Shown here: positions 12,241-23,277 of the stretch, in pieces | Numbering within the stretch: position 1 is the stretch's first letter | Layout of the letters: each line of letters opens with the position of its first letter | Assembly: GCA_007922225.1 (NCBI GenBank) | Contig: ML679941.1 | Span: 54,130,235 to 54,194,234, forward strand | Direction of reading: 5' to 3' | DNA length: 64,000 nt | From: Emydura subglobosa | Taxonomy: Eukaryota; Chordata; Testudines; Chelidae | Notes under the pieces: model-generated | What the model was told of the DNA's origin: nothing | Seen by the model: only the letters and a program-made list of their open reading frames with translations | Databases searched by the model: none | Made by a program: the position numbers and the translations under genes

Positions 12241-12670
12241 ATCTTCTGATTAGAATTGGTTGGGAATTTTTTTATAACATAATTTTTTTATCAGAAAACG
12301 TAGATTTGGCCAAACTAAAACTTTTTAAGGGAATGTACCAGTTTTGATTAAACCTTCATCAGGAAAGGTTTCTCAGTTCAGGATGGACTTTCTGCTCAGA
12401 ATGAAAAAGCCCCACACCTTCCCTAGAATACCTCAATAGATAGGATGCTCACTTGGGAGGTGGGTGACCAGGTTCAAGTCCTTACTCTGCTTGATTCAGA
12501 TTAGAGACCTGAACCTGGATCTCCTATTTCCAAGTGAATGCCCTGACCACCTGGCTATTCCGGGGTTCTCTCTCTCTGGTTTGAAAGGTCTTTGTTTCAA
12601 CTCAATACAGAATGAGAAAAAAATTTGAAATCTCAAATGTTCATAGGACAGGAAAAATGTTTCCCACCGT
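12241..12670. mobile_element. Palindromic repeat with two opposed tRNA-like halves
   Basis: Around a centre near 12505-12512 the two sides are imperfect reverse complements. The left side has gatgctcacttgggaggtgg then ggttcaagtcc (about 12472-12482). The right side, read on the minus strand, has attcacttggaaataggag then ggttcaggtctc. Each copy of ggttcaagtcc resembles a polymerase III B box (GGTTCGANTCC) and sits where a tRNA T arm would. Outside these halves lie A/T-rich arms (gaatttttttataacat on the left, gaaaaaaatttgaaatctc on the right). I infer a MITE built around, or carrying, a tRNA-derived SINE-like inverted dimer. It is not a functional tRNA gene. Confidence 0.6.
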
Positions 12671-13859
12671 ACTCTCCTTCTGAGGTTAGTAGAATTTTTC
12701 TCTGCAGTTTATCAGTCAACACTTATTTTGGCTGGTTTCTATAACTCCCAGTCTTCTTACACACAACGATGTTTATATTTGCTCAACTACTTGCTTCTAC
12801 TATGCTTTTTATATCTACTTAACCACTTTTCCTGTGGTATCTTGGCTTTTGTGGCTCTTTTCCCTGTTTAGACTAAACAAGGAGGAACTGTAATTGTTGC
12901 ACCAACAGTTTCCTGACTATGCGTCACTTGGGTGCTGCAGACTTAGCTACCTGCAATCTGTTGAAAGTTTTAGTGGGATTAGTGTAACTGGGTGTTTACC
13001 TCTAGTAATTTATATAAAGCATAAGATGTGCAAGAGGCCAGTATTATTGTGCCACCTTTTATCTTTACTCGATTTTGCTCCACTTTCACCTGAATTTATT
13101 AAATCATTAGTCTTTGTTCTCTGATTACTGGCTGCCAGAAAAGTAGAATAGACAGCAGGAAGGCCTGTAATAACCAGGTGAAAGAGAAGCTGCTATAACT
13201 ACTCTCTTGCTCCATAAATGCATAGCCTGATATCCAGAACCACAATCAGTCACCAGGATAAAAGAGAGTATATGATAAGACGTGCTTCATTCTTTCCTGT
13301 CTTTGATCTCCTTTTAATTACAATCTTCCATTTCAAAGTAATACTGGAACAAGAAACAGCACCTTAGCAGTCATTAACATATGTTCTTTTTAGGACTCTT
13401 CTGGACCAGCTGACGCTCTAACACTTCCATTTCCTAAGAATATTTTAACTACAGTAATATGGAGACTTAACCAAAATCATGAATTGGAACATACTGGATT
13501 TCTGGGAAGTTCCAGTCAGGATATGAATTTTGTGGTTTGAGACAAATATATGTAGCTGTGATAAGCCATCTAAGGAGTTTTTGTGCTTAGCTATATTAAA
13601 TATTGCACTATGTACATTTATAGTTAATGTTGCCTCCTTTTACCTTTCTTTAATTTCTTATGGTGTGGTCATGGGGGACTGCCCATCACAGGCATGGTGA
13701 GATGAGAAAAGTCACCAAGGATTTGTCTCAGGAGGAATGTTGGTAGTGTCAGCTGTGCCTCTGTTGCTTCAAATAAAGGGTAACCTCTGAGACATGTTTA
13801 AAATTTGGTAGCACTCAAGACCAACACGGATATGGAGTTCTTAATAGATGGCACACGTT
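12671..13859. other. Unassigned noncoding DNA
   Basis: No gene or repeat recognised. The + frame at 12894-13124 has no domain signature. Confidence 0.4.
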
Positions 13860-14140
13860 TCTTTTACTGTATTTGGTCTAACTGATGCCATATTTGGGGT
13901 CAGGAAGGAATTTTCCCCAGGTCAGATTGGCAGAGACCCTGGAGACTTCGCCTTCATCTGCAGCATGGGCATGGGTCACCTGCTAGTTTGATCTAGAGTA
14001 AATGGTGGAATCTCTGTAACTTGAAGTCTTTAAATCAATATTTGAGGACTTCAGTAACTCAACCAGAGGTTATGGACCTATTGCAGGAGTGGGTGGGTGA
14101 GGTTCTGTGGCATGTGATGTGCAGAAAGTCAGACTAGCTG
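13860..14140 (+). mobile_element. CR1 LINE 3' UTR fragment
   Basis: The series ggggtcaggaaggaatttt, cagattggcagagaccctgg, cttgaagtctttaaatca, ggagtgggtgggtgaggttc and gtcagactagctg follows the 3' UTR of a CR1 subfamily common in turtles and crocodilians, in + orientation. It is non-coding and truncated at both sides. The subfamily differs from those at 3714 and 25729. Confidence 0.8.
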
Positions 14141-14714
14141 TATTTTAAAAAAATCTCCTATTTCTGCCTTAATGGTTAAATATCATGGCATCACATTATA
14201 CTTTCCCCTTCCTACTATTCTTCGCATATGTGCTGGTGAAGAAAACTCAGGTCTCAAAAGAAGAGAATGGGTGAGATCTTCATGCCAGAGCAGAATAAAG
14301 GGGTCCTAAAAGCCTGGGTACTAACTGGAGGAGAATTCACTTCTGAAAACAGCTGTAAGTCTGCTTCCCAGTGACATCCTTACCAATCCTGGCATGGGGG
14401 CATGTCAAAAGCCGGGCTGGGGGTTAGAGGTGGGGAAAGGGACATATTGGGGCAGGGGGCAACATTGCAGCCCCTATGCCAGCTAGGTATATAATTGGGG
14501 GGCCTGTCTCATAGCTGTCTATATTACACCAGGAGCTGCAAACAATCTGGGATTGGGACCATGTTCTCCCTCGCCTGTGAGTTTTATGTGTCTCTTACAG
14601 ACACAGCAAAGAGTTTTACCCAATATGTTTCTAGACACACAGTGGTGCCAGATTGATTGATTGTTTTAAAAATCTTTATTGAAAAGGAAGGGGAAAGAAT
14701 GGGATTAAGTGGTA
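14141..14714. other. Unassigned noncoding DNA, partly G-rich
   Basis: The interval 14390-14465 is G-rich (several GGGG runs). No gene is seen. Confidence 0.4.
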
Positions 14715-14850
14715 ACAGCTGGGAATCAGGACTCCTGGGTTCTACTCCTGCTTGACTATGTGAGCATAGATAAATCACTTAACATCCATGTATAGCTATT
14801 AAATGAGTATAATATTTACCTGCCATGCAGGGGGGATGTGAGGCTTATTT
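14715..14850 (+). mobile_element. MIR-type SINE
   Basis: The text aacagctgggaatcaggact, cctgggttctactcctg and gataaatcacttaac matches the order in MIR: tRNA-related half, then the conserved core. + orientation, diverged. Confidence 0.7.
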
Positions 14851-16986
14851 AATTTTATAAAATTATTTTAGATTCTCAGATGAATGTAGCTATGTTCATA
14901 CAGAGCAGTATTAACAACCCACATGGTCTCAGACTATTCTGCTCTTACGTAATGAGCTAACTGTCATAAATGAAGTGAGGGGCCAAATTCTACTCTGGAG
15001 TGCACTCACTGACTAGTGGGAGCCTCATTTCAAATCTGAGATCAAAATTTGGCCTGCAGTTGGAAAGCATCTAGGATTTCATGGTAACAGTGCCACTGGT
15101 TTTTAACTAATTATGTATATTTACAAATTGCTTACAATTTATACCACTGAAAAGAAGTGCAAAGAATTACATAGGTTCTCTTGCTGAATACATCTAAATG
15201 ATCTATCTTTTAAGCACATCAGAGATCACTTTGTAATTTTTACTTGTTTTGACATATTTGTATTGCTGAAATTATTATTGCTGAAAGTTCCTGTGGGTCA
15301 TAAATAGTCAGCAGGCAACTTAATTAGTCATGAGTATACATTTCTGAATATTACATGACTCCCTCCTTCTGTGCGCCTGGACTATCAAGTTAGCAGCTTC
15401 AGAAAACTTTCCTCTAAACCACATGGAACTTTAAAGAAAGATAAAGATTCTCTCTGCTAAAAAATAGAAAACCCTGGATAATCCTACTGCCCATATGTTA
15501 AAGGGCTTGCGCCTTGTCATTTCCTTATTTGTTTAGATTATACGTCAGCACACGCAATATGTGGATAGATTATGGATTGTTTCCTGATTTTCTGGAACCC
15601 TGCAGCTTCTCCTAGAATTGGAAAGGAAATGTTAAATTCCTTTAAATGGCAAGAGACTTTATTGATATGGACTCAGTCAGTAAATGCAAAAAAGTTAGAC
15701 AAACCATTGTTAATACTGTGAAAATATAAATAAGTTACTTCTTGATCACAGTGAATTGTAGTAAATTGTGTTTCATATTCCATTTTTTCCAAATGATTTT
15801 GCTACCAAAAAAGTACAAAAAACTCCATAGTCCAGGTGACAAAAAGTCTGACCCTGCAATGTCACTGATGGCAGAATTCCTACTGAAGCAATGAGAGTTC
15901 TGCTCATGGAGGTCTTGCAGGATTGGGCCCTGCCTTTGTCCCTACATCATTCAAACTGTCTGTCACGACAGAAGGAAGACACATTTTTGTCTCCCAGATT
16001 TCTTCCACTGAGCTATTAATATATTGGGTACATAAACATTATTAGTTTGTGTACCCAGTGTCGCATAAAATCCCTTAAATCAGGATGCATGAAATCCCAG
16101 TTTCAAATTGCAGTTCCATTGACTTCCCCAGTGGTCCTGCTTCCACTGAAGTTTTATTACTGAGTTCAACGGATGCAAGAACAGACCCAGATTCGTGACT
16201 AATTATTACAATTAAAACCACCAGAGAGGAGTATCCACTAGTGAAAGGGGGAGTTCCAACTCTGTAACCTGTTTCTTCACCTCTAGTACATGGAAGTCCC
16301 TTCAGTGAAGCTTTAGAAGTATGGGACTCCCATAGAACTAGAGGGGCTTGGGTGGGGAGCCAGATACATTGATTTTTCTTTATGGTCTGGAAAGGGGAAA
16401 AGCTCAAGCTAATAGAACCTAAGGTACAGAGAGGCCCATGGAAGCTGGTAATGCTAGACCATTGTAGGAAGCAAAGCACATTAGTATAGGTCTCTTCCTC
16501 TGGAGGCAACCACAGATTAAGGCAGAAGAACTCTGTTTCTTCCATGTTTCCTCATACATGAGAAAATGAGTGGGAAACTCTGTGTATAAACTGCCCTCTT
16601 CCCTGAACAGGTTATTCTTGGCTTTGGGAAAACGAAGACCTTGGTTTTGTTCAACCAAGTTTCTCTAAACTAATTTACCAAGAAAATAAAACATTCTCTC
16701 CAGTATTAAGTCCTACTCTAAGTTTATGAAAGAAGAGCTTGAGATAATGCAGAGATTACATGATTTCTTAATTTAACAATTGTGTTTATATCTTTTAATG
16801 TTATATAGCATATTTTGTAACACATTTTATAAATCCCTCTTTCTAGCTTGTAACTTATATTGAATTTTCAGTAATCAAATGTCTAGTGCTAAAATACATG
16901 TTTAACTATATGAAACATAAGAACAATGAGATTAAAACAAGTGACATGTCTAATTCCGGACCTCATCTTGCAAGGTATTAAGTACA
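14851..16986. other. Unassigned noncoding DNA
   Basis: No element recognised except possible scraps of dispersed repeats (for example gcaggattgggccctgcc near 15918). The longest frame, minus 16075-16545, encodes no known motif. Confidence 0.4.
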
Positions 16987-17198
16987 GCTGGTCAGAAAAC
17001 AATTTGAAAGCACCACTTTCTGTTAGAAAATTCCATCAAAAGCAAAATGATTCATGAAATCATGTTGATTTTTGCCAGAATTTTGTTGTGGAGGAATAAT
17101 TGGGTGGGGAGTTCATAAAATCATAAAATATTAGAATTGGAAGGGACCTCAGGAGGTCATCTAGTCCAACCCCCTGCTCAAAGCAAGACTAACCTTAA

Positions 17199-18113
17199 CT
17201 AAATCATCCCAGCCAGGGCTTTGTCAAGCCGCAGCTTAAAAACCTCTAAAGATGGAGATTCCACCACCTCCCTAGTTAACCCATTCCAGTGCTTCACCAC
17301 CCTCCTAGTGAAAAACTTTTTCCTAATGTCTAACCTAGACTTCTCCCACTGCAACTTGAGACCATTGCTCCTTGTTCTGTCATCTACTATCATTGAGAAC
17401 AGCCTACCTCCATCCTCCCTGGAGCCCACTTTCAGGTAGTTAAAGGCTGCTATCAAATCCCCCCTCATTCTTCTCTTCTGCAGACTAAACAAGCCTAGTT
17501 CCCTCAGCCTTTTCTCATAAGTCTTGTGCTCCAGCCCCCTAATCATTTTTGTTGCCCTCTGCTGGACTTTCTCCAACTTGTCCTCATCCTTTGTGTAGTG
17601 GGGGACCCAAAACTGGACACAATACTCCAAATGCAGCCTCACCAATGCCAAATAGAGGGGAATAATCACTTCCCTCGATCTGCTAGCAATGCTCCTACTA
17701 TTGCAGCCCAACATGCTATTAGCCCTCTTGGCAAGCAGGGCACACTGCTGACTCATATCCAGCTTCTTATCCACTGTAACCCCCAGGTCCTTTTCTGCAG
17801 AACTTCTGCCTAGCTCATTGGTACTCAGTCTGTAGCTGTGTATGGGATTCTTCTGTCCTAAGTGGAGGACTCTGCACGTCATCAGATTTCTTTTAGCCCA
17901 ATCCTCCAATTTGCCTAGGTCACTCTGTACCCTGGAAAGTAGGGATAGGCTATCTACCACTCCCCCTAGCTCAGTGTTATCTGCAAACTTGCTGAGGGTG
18001 CAATCTACCCCATCTTCCAGATCATTAATGAAGATGTTGAACAAAACCGGCCCCAGGACCGACCCCCTCGGGCACACTGCCTGTGACCGGCTGCCAGCTA
18101 GATATGGAGCCAT
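17199..18113 (-). pseudogene. CR1 ORF2 reverse transcriptase, C-terminal part
   Basis: This open frame of 304 codons is the second half of a CR1 ORF2 protein, which nicks target DNA and reverse transcribes its own RNA at the nick. Near the start it has RGSVLGPVLFNIFINDL (motif 4 region), followed by FADNTELGG at about residues 43-51. CR1 active sites normally read FADDT, so the second catalytic aspartate is an asparagine here. The later part has the thumb and C-terminal region (KLEKVQQRATKMIRGLEH, RELGLFSLQKRRMRGDL, RRVVKHWNGL) down to the natural stop. The start methionine is not a true start: the N-terminal half and the endonuclease are missing. Inactive. Confidence 0.88.
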
Positions 18114-18178
18114 TGATCACTACCTGTTGAGATCTGATGATCTAGCCAGTTCTTTATCCATTTTATAGACCGTTCATC

Positions 18179-18686
18179 GCCTCTGCCATGTACATTGGAC
18201 AAACTGGACTGTCACTACACAAAAGGATAAATGGACACAAATCAGACATAAAAAATAACAACATCCATAAACCAGTCGGAGAACACTTCAACTTCCCAGG
18301 ACATTCTGTGTCTGACCTGAAAGTTGCTATTCTCTCACAAAAAAACTTCAAAAGCAGACTTGAGAGAAACTGCTGAGCTTGAAATCATCTGCAAACTTGA
18401 CACAATCAAACTGGGTCTGAATCGAGATTTGGAATGGTTCTCATTACAAGAAGTAATTACCTCTGATCATCCACTCTCACCTCCTACTCAATGGTTGTAA
18501 TTAGGTCTTAACTACCCTGCCTTCATCCACCTCCCCCATTGTTGTCACTTCCCTTGGATATGAATATGTGCCCCCCAGTATGATTTCTATTACTTGCAAC
18601 TGAGGAAGTGGGTTGGAGCCCACAAAAGCTTATGCCTGCTGAAATTAAATTTGGTAGTCTTTAAAGTGCTACAGAACTCTCGTTGT
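18179..18686 (+). mobile_element. Penelope-like element 3' fragment inserted in CR1
   Basis: This insert breaks the CR1 text. It begins with a GIY-YIG-like coding piece and ends with a 3' tail (gaggaagtgggttggagccc, acaaaagcttatgcctgctg, ttggtagtctttaaagtgct) typical of vertebrate Penelope-like repeats. The CR1 sequence ttcatc occurs on both sides (18173-18178 and 18687-18692), giving a possible 6 bp target duplication. The CR1 reads on directly after it. Orientation is opposite to the CR1. Only the last ~500 bp are present. Confidence 0.75.
18188..18376 (+). pseudogene. Penelope-like GIY-YIG endonuclease domain, partial
   Basis: The 62-codon frame begins YIGQTGLSLHKRINGHKSDI and continues with KPVGEHFNFPGHS and a C-terminal DLKVAILSQ. 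In Penelope-like elements the C-terminal GIY-YIG nuclease has YIGQT followed by an arginine-bearing helix and a conserved H..H segment. The preceding GIY half and the whole reverse transcriptase are absent. Recognised by motif order only. Confidence 0.7.
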
Positions 18687-18692
18687 TTCATC

Positions 18693-18899
18693 TAACCTAT
18701 ACTTCTTTAACTTGCTGATAAGAATACTATGGGAGACAGTATCAAAAGCTTTGCTAAAGTCAAGGTATATCATGTCCACCGCTTTCCCCACATCCACAGA
18801 GCCAGTCATGTCTTCATAGAAGGCAATCAGGTTGGTCAGGCATGACTTTCCCTTGGTAAATCCATGTTGACTGTTCCTGATCACCTTCCTCTCCTCCAA
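18693..18899 (-). pseudogene. CR1 ORF2 reverse transcriptase, palm segment
   Basis: The frame contains NSQHGFTKGKSCLTNL followed by DMIYLDFSKAFDTVSH, which carries the first catalytic aspartate of the RT palm (LDFSKAFD). It is the upstream neighbour of the frame at 17199-18113, separated by the Penelope-like insert. Upstream of 18899 the frame is lost, though readable RT words continue to about 19170. Confidence 0.85.
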
Positions 18900-19458
18900 G
18901 TTCCTTAAAATGGATTCCTTGAGGACCTACTCCATGATTTTTCCAGGGATTGAGGTGAGGCTGACCGGTCTGTAGTTCCCTGGATCCTCTTTCTTCCCTT
19001 TCTTGAAGATGGGCACTATGTTTGCTTTTTTCCAATATCAGGGACCTCCCCCAATTGCCATGAGCTTTCAAAGATAATAACCAATGACTCTGAAATCACA
19101 TCATCTAACTTCCTCAGCACCCTAGGATACATTGCATCTGGCTCCATGGACTCGTGTATGTCCAATCTTTCTAAATTTCAACAATTTCAATGTCCCCTTT
19201 TGATGTTCTAGGAAGAAAATGTTTCAATTTTTTGTTTTGAAATTAGGTTTCATTTTCCTTTTTTGTTTTTTAAATTTTGTATTTTATATTATAAAATGAA
19301 GTTGAAATCAAAACAAAACATTTGTATTGAAAGGATACTTAGAATTTTCTTTCATGGAGAATTATGACATGTTCTGGTTTTGTTCCTAATCACAACAAAT
19401 ACAAATTTCAAAATCTTGAAATGCTCCATAAAATGGACCATTCTCTGCACAGCTCTAG

Positions 19459-19832
19459 TACCGAGTATGTTTTGCATCTCTTAAGACCAGAAACTATATG
19501 TTTGCATGTGGTGGTTCTATAATGGAAAATTGCCCTAAAGGCACCTGAAAGCATAGTCTGGATTATGTGGTTGAAACCCAGCAAAATTCTGGGTTGGAAT
19601 AGAAAGTCATTGCACAAAACAAAACTAAGGGATTCTTTCCTACTCATCAGTTAAAAGTAGGAAACTGAACAATACACTGGATTTCTTGGAACAAATGAGC
19701 AAAGCTCTTGACTCACTCCAGCTCCTATTTTTGTCAATGACTGTTTTGCCACTGGTTTCAATCAATGCTCCATCAGGCCATGCTTCAATCAATGCTCCAT
19801 CCATGTTCAATGACAAATATTTATTGCTGAGG
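19459..19832. other. Unassigned DNA with an 18 bp direct repeat
   Basis: The unit ttcaatcaatgctccatc occurs at 19757-19774 and exactly again at 19784-19801. Nothing else is recognised in this interval. Confidence 0.7.
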
Positions 19833-20273
19833 GCCTGATCCTACTCCCTTTGACTTTAGTGGAAGCTGGGGTTTACCTCTGCTCATTCTGAATTCAAATT
19901 TCATATTTCTTTACACTTGCTCTATACTTTGTTTATTGCTTGTTGCTTGGTTTAAATACAAAGCTTAAAAAAACAACAACCCAACCTATGGCCATACCAT
20001 GCCACTAATTTAGAAGTAAAACTCACTAGTGAGAGCTAAGGGGAGTTCTGATTAAAAATCGGTGGCAAAATATGATCACAGGAAATCTGCTTTTCAAGCT
20101 TGTGGGTCTAACTGGGCATAGCACACAGTCAAAATGAGAATTCTTAATAAATGGGTTGATAAAGCACCTAAAATACTTCTGGTGCTATATGAATTTGTGT
20201 TTAGAAAATCACCATTGTTGAAAGTCTGAACCCTGTGTTCAGGGGCTGATTCTGCTCTTTTAAGGATAAGAAT
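19833..20273 (+). repeat. Unclassified ~450 bp repeat, arm A of an inverted pair
   Basis: Its reverse complement matches 23278-23746 along the whole length by eye, at roughly 80 to 85 percent with small indels. Shared words include gtgtgctatgcccagtta, tttttaatcagaactc, ggcatggtatggc, aagctttgtattta and attcagaatgagcag. One end reads gcctgatcctactcccttt, resembling a motif found at the ends of several sauropsid repeats. No open frame is conserved. Either two independent copies of one repeat family or arms of a larger foldback element. Confidence 0.75.
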
Positions 20274-20341
20274 TTTTTTTACAGAGATGGATAATAAAGA
20301 TGCACGTTCACTGTAGCTATAGTCTCCTCTGTTTATTGATT

Positions 20342-20400
20342 GATCTGGTTTTTGTTTTTTTTGTTTGTTTTTTTTGGTTGGTTGGTTTGGGGTTTTTTAA
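20342..20400. repeat. T/G-rich low-complexity tract
   Basis: Runs of T with GTTTG and GGTTGGTTGG steps. Simple sequence. Confidence 0.8.
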
Positions 20401-21179
20401 TGATTTTCATTGATATTTTTAATTATTTGGTCTTCCAGGAGAATGCCATTAGATTATTTATTCTATCAGCTGTCTTTCTGGCTCTAAATTCTATGCCCCC
20501 TGAGGCTTGGATACTGTGAGCAGATGCCCGATGCTGTGAGGGCCAGAGAATAATATGATCAGAAGAGGTAGAAGGGAGAGGGGTGGAAAAAGGTAGCTCT
20601 CTTGCCACTGATGATACTAATTTCAGCTCCATGTTCTTCTGGACAAATTCCCACACTTATTAGGTTAGAGTGGGCAGGAGGATTAGAGCCATTTCACTGC
20701 TAGTGCATAGGAGCTGCCCATAGATAAAATGACAATAGGGACCAGGTCCAGAAGGAGAAAAGTAGTTTAAGCTTCCACTGTTTCCCTTTTTTAAATTAGA
20801 GTTCTACAATGTGTGGACGGCACTCCCAGTATAACACAATATAAGTATTAACAAAGCTGATTACTTCTATATCCTTATACGCATCCCTTAATGTCATTTT
20901 CACAGTTTCTGCAGACTGCCTTAAGATGCCCCTATATATGCTTTACAGACGTCACAGCTGCAGCGTTTTCACTCCACATAGCTCAAGCCAGATTTTTTTT
21001 GTCCAAAGTATACTTTTAGTTTCACACAAGGATGTAAAATACTATTCACATGGCAGCATTGCTGCTGACTCACTGAAGCTTCCTAAAATAATATGAATCT
21101 TAATTGCCTGTTCACCTATTCACATTTCATTTGACCTTTTTCTCTACGAAGATGTAAATGAACCCTTTCATTTCTAACA
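20401..21179. other. Unassigned noncoding DNA
   Basis: Nothing recognised. The minus frame at 20423-20656 has no motif. Confidence 0.4.
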
Positions 21180-21425
21180 CCTACCAGCTATAAAGTTGAA
21201 CAGAAAACTCTTCTCTAGTGTCAAGAAGCTACTAAAAATGCACCTGCTTCTTGAGGAATCCATGTTCCAAAGGCTACCCCCAGCCCGGTATGTGCTCTCT
21301 AATCTCAAATTGTCTTTTTCTTTTCTTCTTTTGTGCTTGTGTTGCAAACTGTAAGCCCTTTGGGGCATGGAATTGTTATCCGTTAAGCACTGACCTTGTC
21401 CTGTCTGGCATAATGTACATTTCCA
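21180..21425 (+). mobile_element. L2-like LINE 3' end
   Basis: The first part translates to a segment like FSSVKKLLKMHLLL, resembling the C-terminal helix of L2-like ORF2. The phrase ctgtaagccctttggggcat follows, the start of the conserved L2 3' UTR. + orientation, strongly diverged. Confidence 0.6.
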
Positions 21426-21854
21426 GCTCAATGCACTTTTTTTTTTAAAGTGTTGCTTTCATTTCAGTTACTCACTGAGTTAGCGCCATAGCCTTCGGGT
21501 AATTTTTCAACAAATGAACTTATATTCTCTAGTGTTTTATGAATTGCCTGCTGCTCTTTGGCACTTCTTACTATTTGATGAAAGAGATGAGGTAGAATAT
21601 TGTTACTGGACTTAAATGTTTTTTTAGGGTTACGATCTTAGCTTTTTCAAAAAAATTCAGATGTACCTGCATGAGAAGAGAAACCCATCCCTATCCCCAG
21701 AGATGCCTTGACTTGATTAGCACTTGCATTTAGTTCAGACAACTCATTATTAATATTATTACCTACTTCCAGTGTATCTGACTGAGAGATCTGCAAGGTG
21801 ACTAGAGTTAATCAATACAAAAAATTGTTTAAGAGGATCAAAAAATTGTTCTGT

Positions 21855-21980
21855 AAAAAGTCAGCAGGGGAAGGTACAAAACTTTGGTTTGAAGTAAGTG
21901 GAAATTCACATAAAATGTCATCTTATTTATAATGTAACCTGGTTCACATTAAATAAATACAATTTTGATGACTTTCACTG
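21855..21980 (+). repeat. Unclassified dispersed repeat, copy 1 (copy 2 at 30480)
   Basis: Alignable by eye with 30480-30620 in the same orientation: both have a ggtacaaaa block, aattcacat, ttcacattaaataaata or ttcacatttaataaata, and end tgatgactttcactg. I do not recognise the family. Confidence 0.6.
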
Positions 21981-23277
21981 GATCATAAAGTATTGGGGAC
22001 AAATTTTTAGCTTTTACTCAAGCTAATGAAAGGTGTGTCCTGTCATGCCTCTCCAACATAAGTAACCAGGAAGTCAGCAGAGACAAGTCAGTGTTTGCAT
22101 AGCTCAGGAATGACTGGAGACATACAGAAACAAACATGTAGGTACTTACTTTCAGTGTCTGCAGCTTCTAGGACAAGCTGAGCATGGCCAGGAGGAAGTC
22201 TGTCATTGAGTTAGGGCAGATTTACAAGAACAACATAAAACTTAACTTCTTAGGAGCTGAAAACTCTGCTGTAAGATTCTATCAAATCAAAATACTGGGG
22301 GTCCAATCTATAATTCCTCTCCCATTGGGCAAAACCGTGCTGTCCTTTCCCATTCAATGTTCTCATTCACTTTGCTAGTCAGGTTAGATTGCAAGTAGTC
22401 AAGGGAGACCTGCTCATCTAAAGAACCAAAGTGGACTCATTTCCCGCACTTAGGCCAACATCAAGGGGACCCATATCTCCTCTCCAACCACACCCCTCTC
22501 TGCCAGCCAAAGGCTGCAGGACAACTCATTTGCCACTGCCGGTGTTGCTGCAAGGGACAGCTGCTAAGTAGGCGATCCATCTAGAGGAACCTGTGGGGTA
22601 CTGGAATGAAGGAAGAATGATGATTCAATAGGGTTGATGGTAGAAGAGCTGGTAGATTTGGGTAGGGAAGAGTATGGAATTCATGAAGGAGAAGATAAAA
22701 CCATGGAAATCAAGGAATAATTTTTTAGGGGAGTGAATAGTATTTTATGCTGGGAATGTTACTCAAATGCTACAGTGAGCATGGTATAAGAACCTATATA
22801 GAATAGAATGTTGCCCACTGCAGGCCAAAGAGGAAATGTTTTGAGGGTTCCATGTGTTAACATTTTGGCAGTATGTTACTGAAGCCACACACCTCCCAGG
22901 ACAAAAATGAGGCAGTTCCAGGCTACATTTTAGAACTGTGGGTTTCATTTGACCCCTGGCTCATAGTTTAGACACACTTGGGCTAAAGATTATGGCATTC
23001 TTGTCTTAGTTTTAAATAATTGACACTTCACTGGCTGTTTGCCCTGTGCTGACACCTCTTCTGGTTATTAAAGATTGAGTTGAAATTGCTCCCATATTTC
23101 CAATCATTTCTGATATTGTTACCCACAATGTGCTATGTGCTTTCCACGTGCACAGGAAGAAGTAGGGTGAAGACATAAGGAGTTTTACTATTGACTTCAG
23201 TGTCCTCAAGAGTTCACAATTAGAAGCCTCAGATGAAAAGTGAAGGAGATCATTACCATCATCTCAAAATGTAAAAT
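21981..23277. other. Unassigned noncoding DNA
   Basis: This interval lies between the two inverted copies at 19833-20273 and 23278-23746. No gene or element is recognised in it. Confidence 0.4.

Larger units (their letters stand above)
17105..19170 (-). mobile_element. CR1 LINE, 5'-truncated, split by a Penelope-like fragment
   Basis: Read on the minus strand this is the 3' two thirds of a CR1 element, ending in the hallmark tail whose + strand text is ggaagggacctcaggaggtc, atctagtccaaccccctg, with an AT-rich end repeat near 17105-17130. Reverse transcriptase motifs lie at about 18693-18899 and 17199-18113. The Penelope-like insert 18179-18686 separates them. The copy is less diverged than the other CR1s in the window, so it is among the younger insertions. 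It ends at about 19170 within the upstream RT coding region. Confidence 0.92.
16987..19458. mobile_element. MITE-like repeat split by a CR1
   Basis: The left piece (about 16987-17104) starts acagctggtcagaaaac and is rich in aaaattcc and tgattttt words. The right piece (about 19171-19458) has the same A/T-rich texture and ends ctgcacagctctagta. The outer ends read roughly as inverted copies (gctggtca against tgcacagct). A CR1 occupies the middle. I infer that the CR1 landed inside this older repeat. The two halves are diverged, so borders and even their relationship are approximate. Confidence 0.4.

Noticed and set aside
12472..12482. Possible tRNA gene (B-box-like ggttcaagtcc)
   Set aside because: No cloverleaf could be laid out: no acceptor stem pairs and the A-box side is degenerate. 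It belongs to a palindromic repeat.
16075..16545. Open minus frame of 156 codons
   Set aside because: No domain, low-complexity serine stretches and a second overlapping frame nearby. Consistent with chance in 64 kb.
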